From Cherax quadricarinatus (taxonomy: Eukaryota; Arthropoda; Malacostraca; Decapoda; Parastacidae), in assembly GCF_038502225.1 (NCBI RefSeq), contig NC_091346.1:11781865-11845864 (forward strand): a stretch of DNA of 64,000 nucleotides, given 5' to 3'. The stretch's first letter is position 1; each line of letters begins with the position of its first letter. A program made the translations under genes and the position numbers. Below, in pieces: positions 58,378 through 64,000 of this stretch. Under the pieces are notes generated by a model, which worked only from the letters and a program-made list of their open reading frames with translations, did not search any database and was not told where the DNA came from.

Positions 58378-59925
58378 TCATCTAGAAGTGGGAACCTTTT
58401 GACCGGCTGAATCTTGCTCAATCCATGGGTCCAGCTGTCCCTGGGACCTGGTAGACGTCATCTGTACGGGAACCACATCTAGAACTCTATTCTTCCGGTC
58501 TCTTTCTAGCTTGAAACAGAGGCTTCTCACATGCCCTTTCTTCTGGTAGTAGGAGCAGATAGGTTTCTTCCTCGCTTTATCCACCTCCAGGTGGGGCTTA
58601 GTATCGAAATGTTCTCCAGCATTAGATTTAAGAACGGCGTAAGGAGCCACCTGATGGGGAGGTAATTTCTGACGGATCTCTTCTCTTGGCCGGTATCGCC
58701 AATCCCTCGGGGGTGTTCTCCTTACTTTCTCTCGAGGGGATTTATCTCCCATTAACTGAGAGGAGATTTCGTAATGATCAGCGAGCGAGGCGGAAGTTAA
58801 GACATCCAAAATCTGTTGATCAATTAAAAACTTACGCAAGTCTCCCGACAGAGCATTGTTAAACTCTTCCTGTAAAATTAACTGAGTTAAGCTTTCCACA
58901 GAGTCACAGCCCGAGGCCCTTAACCACCTTTCCAGGGCTACCTTCTTCTGATGGGCAAAGTCTACCCACGTTTGCCCGGGTAGCCGTTGTAGGGTACGGA
59001 ATGTCCGTTGGTAGCTCAATGGGAGCAAGTCATAAGTTTCCAAAATTACTTTTTTAACCTCATAATTCACATACTTATCATAAGGCAGAGTAGCTGTACA
59101 TTTTTGAGCCTTACCAGTTAATGTTGTGTGCAATAGGGTGGCCCAATATTCCTTAGGCCATTGCATCCCCCTTGCCTGGTTCTCAAAGGTGTGAAAATAG
59201 GTGTCAAGGTCCGCTTCATTGAACCGAGGCACTAAAGATGCTGCCTTATGTAAATCAAAGGAGAGGTTTGGGGAAACCGTCAGTCTCATGTCTCTCTTCA
59301 CTTGTTGTCTTTCACAATGGATTTTCTCTCTCTCAAATTCTTCTTCATACAGTTTTCGCTGTGCTTCTAACTGAGCTGTTTCCAGATTTATGAGATGTAT
59401 CATTCTCTTAAAATAGTCCAGAGAGACGGGTGTCAAGGGAATTGGTGGAGATGGGAGAAGAAATCCTTCCTGTCATATCTTGAGCCGAGCTCCTGCTCCT
59501 CGCACGGCATCATAGTTCGGCGCCCAACTATTAGAAACCCCTGCTTCATTTTCCCTTTCAGGGAGAAATTTGTCACGTGACATTTCCTCAGCTCCTGGCA
59601 TTGACATATTGTCAGCAACTAAGGAATTTGTAGGATTTCCAGGGACTGATTTGCCGGCTCCACCTGATGCCTCTAGATCGTTTGCTCGAGACATGCGATC
59701 CAGCTGGGATGTTAGACTTTCGACCTCTGAATCAGGCGACTCAGAAACTTCAAGAGGTATGGGGAATAAGATATTCCTTATAATAGACCGAACGGTTTCT
59801 GTGGTATAACGATTGTTATACCTCACCCCTAAATGCTTCGCTATCCGCCAGCACTTCTGCAGTTTCAAAGTCTCTAACTTATCCAAAGTCAATTCGTTGA
59901 CCAGTTGCTGTATATGAACTTCCAT
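58378..59925 (-). pseudogene. gag: gag of element B with one in-frame TGA (unit 2)
   Basis: Identical to unit 1; the TGA lies at 59473-59475 and the zinc knuckle has the same Cys-to-Tyr change. Sharing of the defect shows that it was present before the array formed. Confidence 0.8.
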
Positions 59926-59946
59926 TGGGAAGATATAGTCGGGATA

Positions 59947-59964
59947 TCTCCCGGACAGGCCCCA
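59947..59964 (-). promoter_or_regulatory. Primer binding site (unit 2)
   Basis: Same 18-base site as in unit 1, two bases inside LTR 3. Confidence 0.6.
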
Positions 59965-59966
59965 CT

Positions 59967-60823
59967 TGTTACGGTTCGAATCTTAGTCGTTTGCCTGGTT
60001 TAGTGCTCACCGTAACAAAATCACTTCCAAGAACACATAGGAACTTCCAATATTGGAAATATAATGCGCAAATGAGGATTACTCAGCATTTTGCAGGTTT
60101 TTTATTAAAATATTTTCCTTGGATATTCGTAAATATCTATTAAATATTAATTAATGAGATTTTTTCAATAAATTAAAAGTCCTACATTGTAGGTATACAA
60201 TAATACAGGTTTCAACAGTAAATTAGCACTTTCAATGTCTATACGGACACTACACTCGAAAATATTCAGAGGAGTAGGACTATTTCCTCAATAATAACAT
60301 GGCTTTAATGAGTATATCCATCAAAAAGGAACTCCTTCACTGAGTAAGGTCAATATCACTTGTGACTTCTACACATGACACTCTTTGACATCTCGTATAC
60401 TGAAGATATCTGGATATGACTTCTGCCAACTCCACCAGAGAATTTTCAACTCGAGCCAGTTCATGAGTTTCTCAACTAGATTCTCCAAGATACCAGGAGA
60501 GAACCGTACTAGAAGGTCTGCCAAGACGTTGTTCACCCAGTCAGCAGAGAGAGTGAACTGCCACAGACAGTCAATCCCTTCTTGATATCAACTCGTCAAT
60601 AGGGGGAGAGGGTAGAGCGGTGCAAACTACCCACCAATGGACATACCTTGTTAGGTACACATTACTCAAGATATATATACATCATACCCGGGTATATTCC
60701 TAAACCAGATAATATTATAAACTAGTGGAATCTTTAATTTAGCTAATATTAAAGAAACCCAGAGTATAATATTAAGTGGATAATACATATAAATTAATCA
60801 CAAAGGGCACACAGGGCGTAACA
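59967..60823 (-). repeat. LTR 3 of element B (shared by units 2 and 3)
   Basis: Third copy of the 857-bp LTR, TGTTACG...CGTAACA, again flush with the internal regions on both sides. AATAAA lies at 60101-60106. Confidence 0.9.
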
Positions 60824-60831
60824 CTCCTCCC
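60824..60831 (-). promoter_or_regulatory. Polypurine tract, unit 3
   Basis: Minus-strand GGGAGGAG adjacent to LTR 3. Confidence 0.5.
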
Positions 60832-61295
60832 GTACGACTGACTGTCGCACCAATAGACTTCAACTCATACCAGGCACACAATGCCTCTATTCTACACTAT
60901 ATATCCAGACAATTGCAAAGACAACGTCCTTCAGAGTAAAAAAAAATATTTTCCAGGAACACTATGAAGCAGGAGTCAGGAAACGGAATTTTAATCTTTG
61001 CTCCATCTCAGAGGTAAACACACAATAGTTGACCTCTGGCGACGTCAGAAGCTGAGGACGTCATGGGAACACAACAGGAGACATGGCCAAAGCAGTGTAC
61101 ATTCTCAGCTTCTGCCAGACTGACATAAGAACATAAGAACGATGGAACACTGCAGAAGGCCTACTGGCCCATGCGAGGCAGGTCCAAGTCTCCTACCGGC
61201 TTAAGCCAATGCACCCAACCTAGTCAGGTCAGGTCACATTGACTTAAGGGAGGAACACGGCAACCGACCTCGTAGCACAAGCTATCAGGTCTAAC

Positions 61296-61760
61296 TCACA
61301 CCCACCCACATCTACTCATGTATTTATCCAACCTATTTTTAAAGCTACACAACGTTCTGGCCTCTATAACGGTACTTGGGAGTTTGTTCCACTCATCCAC
61401 AACTCTATTACCAAACCAGTACTTTCCTATATCCTTCCTGAATCTGAATTTTTCCAACTTAAAACCATTGCTGCGAGTCCTGTCTAGGCTAGATATTTTC
61501 AGCACACTATTTACATCCCCTTTATTTATTCCTGTCTTCCATTTATACACCTCAATCATATCCCCCCTAATTCTACGTCTTTCTAGAGAGTGCAGTTTCA
61601 GGGCCCTTAGTCTATCCTCATAGGGAAGGTTTCTGATACATGGGATCAACTTTGTCATCCTCCTTTGTACATTTTCCAGAGAATTTATATCCATTCTGTA
61701 ATACGGTGACCAAAACTGTGCAGCATAATCTAAATGAGGCCTAACGAAGGATGTATAGAG
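61296..61760 (-). pseudogene. CR1 ORF2 C-terminal region (unit 3)
   Basis: Translation identical to units 1 and 2. Confidence 0.8.
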
Positions 61761-61951
61761 TTGTAAAGTAAAAGGACACAAGTGCAACTAATGTGACATT
61801 TATTGTGGCAACGTTTCGCTCTCCAGGAGCTTTATCAAGCCATGGCTTGATAAAGCTCCTGGAGAGCGAAACGTTGCCACAATAAATGTCACAGTTGCAC
61901 TTGTGTCCTTTTACTTTACATATTGTCGGTAATTCTACCAACTTTATTACA
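61761..61951. mobile_element. 191-bp palindromic insertion (unit 3)
   Basis: Third identical copy with the ATGTATAGAG flanks (61751-61760 and 61952-61961). Confidence 0.8.
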
Positions 61952-63395
61952 ATGTATAGAGTAGAAGAACAACCTGAGGACTCCTATTATTTATGCTTCT
62001 TGATATGAAGCCAAGGATTCTATTAGCTTTATTGCGAACACTTATGCACTGTTGTCTTGGTTTCAGATTACTGCTAACCAGAACTCCTAAATCTTTTTCG
62101 CAATCCGTAATATTAAGATCTACATTATTTAGTTTATATGTGGCATGGTTATTGTCCTGTCCAACATTTAGAACTTTGCATTTGTCTATATTAAACTGCA
62201 TCTGCCACTTCTCCGACCACTGCATCAGTCTATTCAAATCTTCCTGGAGTGCTCGAATGTCCTCGTCAGAATGAATTCGACGGCCTATTTTGGTGTCATC
62301 GGCAAACTTGCCGATGTCGCTCTTTATGCCCTCTTCTATGTCGTTTATGTAGATTGTGAACAGCAGGGGGCCCAACACTGACCCCTGTGGAACACCGCTC
62401 GTGACGCTTCCCCACTCTGATTTCTCCCCATTTATGCAAACTCTCTGCTGCCTATTTGTCAACCATGCCTCTATCCAGGAAAAAATTTCTCCTCCTATTC
62501 CATGTGCTTTAATTTTCCTCAATAGTCTCTGATGTGGGACCCTGTCAAAAGCCTTACTGAAGTCCATATACACAATATCATATTCATTACCATGATCTAC
62601 CTCCTCAAATACCTTAGTGAAAAAAGTTAATAAATTCGTAAGGCAGGAACGCCCCTTTGTAAAACCATGCTGAGATTCGTTGATTAATTTATGCTTTTCA
62701 ATGTGGCTACGAACTGCCTCGGCAATTATTGATTCCATAAATTTTCCCACTATGGAGGTTAGGCTTATTGGTCTATAGTTCGAAGCTAAGGACCTGTCAC
62801 CTGTTTTGAAAATAGGTATCACATTTGCCATTTTCCACTTATCTGGCACCATGCCAGTTTGTAGTGATATGTTGAAAAGATTAGCCAAAGGTGTGCTAAG
62901 CTCCTCTTTACATTCCTTTAGAACCCTTGCATACAGTTCATCAGGGCCTGGGGATTTGTTAGGTTTTAATTTATCTATTTGCCTAAGGACCATGTCACTT
63001 GTGACCCTAATAGTGCACAGCTTATTATCGTCCTGTTCTACATAATTTATCATTACTGGAATATCGCTGGTATCCTCCTGTGTAAAAACTGAGAGGAAGT
63101 ATGTGTTAAAAATTCTACACATTTCCTTATCACTGTCAGTGAGCTGACCCGAGGAACTTTTGAGTGGGCCTATCTTGTCCCTGATCTTACTTCTGTATAC
63201 CTGAAAGAATCCTTTTGGGTTAGTCTTCGATTCTCTTGCAACTTTAACCTCATAATCTCTTTTTGCTTTTCTAATTCCCTTTTTTATTTCTCTCTTTAAC
63301 TGAATATATCGATTTCTCAATTGCCCCTCTCCTCTTTTGATTTGCCTATATATGCCTCTCTTTTGACCAATCAGATATTTTAATCTATTGTTCAT
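61947..63395 (-). pseudogene. CR1 ORF2 reverse transcriptase domain (unit 3)
   Basis: 482-codon frame identical in translation to units 1 and 2. Confidence 0.9.
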
Positions 63396-63416
63396 CCATT
63401 TAGGATCATTTTTGTT

Positions 63417-64000
63417 TTATCTGATTTCCCTATTTGGAACATAATTTGACTGAGCAGCTAGAACTATGCCCTGGAAAGCATCATAACGGCAACCATCACC
63501 ACCTACCTGACCCTTAGTCAGGTCATTCCAGTTCAGCCCACCTAAGTAATTTTTCAGTCCTATGAAATCAGCCAAGCGAAAGTCAGGGACGGAGACTTGA
63601 TTGCCATTATTAGGGGAATTCCATGATATATTAAAACTGAGTGATTTGTGATCACTTTCCCCAAGCTCATCATTAACCTCAAGATTATTAATTAGTGTTT
63701 CCCTACTGGCAAGAACCAAGTCAAGGAGGTTATTTCCCCTAGTTGGCTCTGTCACAAACTGTTTTAAAAAACAATCCTGGATCGTATCAAGAAGGTCACC
63801 TGACTCTAAATTTCCTGTCAAATTGCTCCAGTCAATCTGTCTATAGTTGAAATCTCCCATTAGCACAACATTTTCCTATGTAGATGCCTTACGAATTTCG
63901 TCCCATAGAAGTTTACTGCACTCCCTATCAAGATTTGGGGCCCTGTAAATCACACCCAAAATTAGTTTTTCTCGGCCCTCGAGAAGCTGTAACCAAACAG
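63417..64000 (-). pseudogene. CR1 ORF2 endonuclease, partial at window end (unit 3)
   Basis: Contains GDFN, LDLVLAS and SDHKSL and the same two in-frame stops (63417-63419, 63876-63878). The N-terminal part continues past the window. Confidence 0.8.

Larger units (their letters stand above)
45735..64000 (-). mobile_element. Element B: tandem array of an LTR retrotransposon carrying a CR1-type LINE
   Basis: Three LTRs (45735, 52851, 59967) alternate with internal regions of 6259 bp, giving a period of 7116 bp. The third internal region is cut by the window end. Read on the minus strand each unit has LTR, PBS, gag, a CR1-type LINE, about 300 bp of residual internal sequence, a polypurine tract and the next LTR. 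Neighbouring units share a single LTR. No protease, RT, RNase H or integrase of the LTR element is present. All corresponding reading frames are identical between units, including the shared defects. The left end lies inside the 27-bp satellite; the right end is not seen, so the target duplication cannot be checked. Confidence 0.85.
61124..64000 (-). mobile_element. CR1-clade LINE (unit 3, cut by window end)
   Basis: Third copy. The 3' end, ORF2 C-terminus, insertion, RT and most of the endonuclease are inside the window; ORF1 and the 5' part lie beyond 64000. Confidence 0.85.

Noticed and set aside
45735..64000. Three independent insertions of element B
   Set aside because: Units share single LTRs with no target duplication or foreign DNA between them and carry identical defects, so they derive from one unit.

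Overview
The window looks like repeat-dominated nuclear DNA of an animal, most likely a decapod crustacean. That reading is an inference from the retroelement mix: a CR1-clade LINE with an SGNH-esterase ORF1, Ty3/Gypsy-type elements with SCAN-like Gag, a tRNA-derived SINE with a TAAGA tail, and long minisatellites. I see no host protein-coding gene, no stand-alone rRNA or tRNA gene, and nothing bacterial. Most long open frames are translations of short tandem repeats.

Layout. 1-4162 is a 32-bp minisatellite. 4163-7631 is a broken minus-strand LTR retrotransposon (element A: LTR, PBS, gag, protease, start of integrase; no reverse transcriptase). 7632-19275 is a 29-bp minisatellite interrupted at 11071-12591 by a block of 371-bp units in direct and inverted orientation, each full unit carrying a hammerhead-ribozyme-like core. 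19276-27340 is a 20-bp minisatellite. 27341-32744 is a mosaic: a Jockey-like LINE remnant split by a SINE, a small island of the 20-bp repeat, two CR1-like LINE 3' fragments and a CA-rich microsatellite. 32745-40100 is a 62-bp minisatellite and 40101-45734 is a 27-bp minisatellite.

45735-64000 is a head-to-tail array of a second minus-strand LTR element (element B), LTR-internal-LTR-internal-LTR-internal, with a period of 7116 bp. It starts inside the 27-bp satellite and runs off the right edge. Each internal region has a PBS, a gag interrupted by one in-frame TGA, and, where pol should be, an almost full-length CR1-type LINE. That LINE carries a 191-bp palindromic insertion flanked by 10-bp target-site duplications. 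All corresponding reading frames in the repeat units are identical, so either the amplification is very recent or the assembly has duplicated one unit.

The most interesting signals are: (1) the 371-bp hammerhead-bearing units, which resemble metazoan retrozymes or Penelope-like terminal repeats; (2) the related palindromic insertion in the LINE, which shares the same 3' module; (3) the tandem LTR array with a LINE in place of pol; and (4) the clustering of five unrelated minisatellites in about 46 kb.
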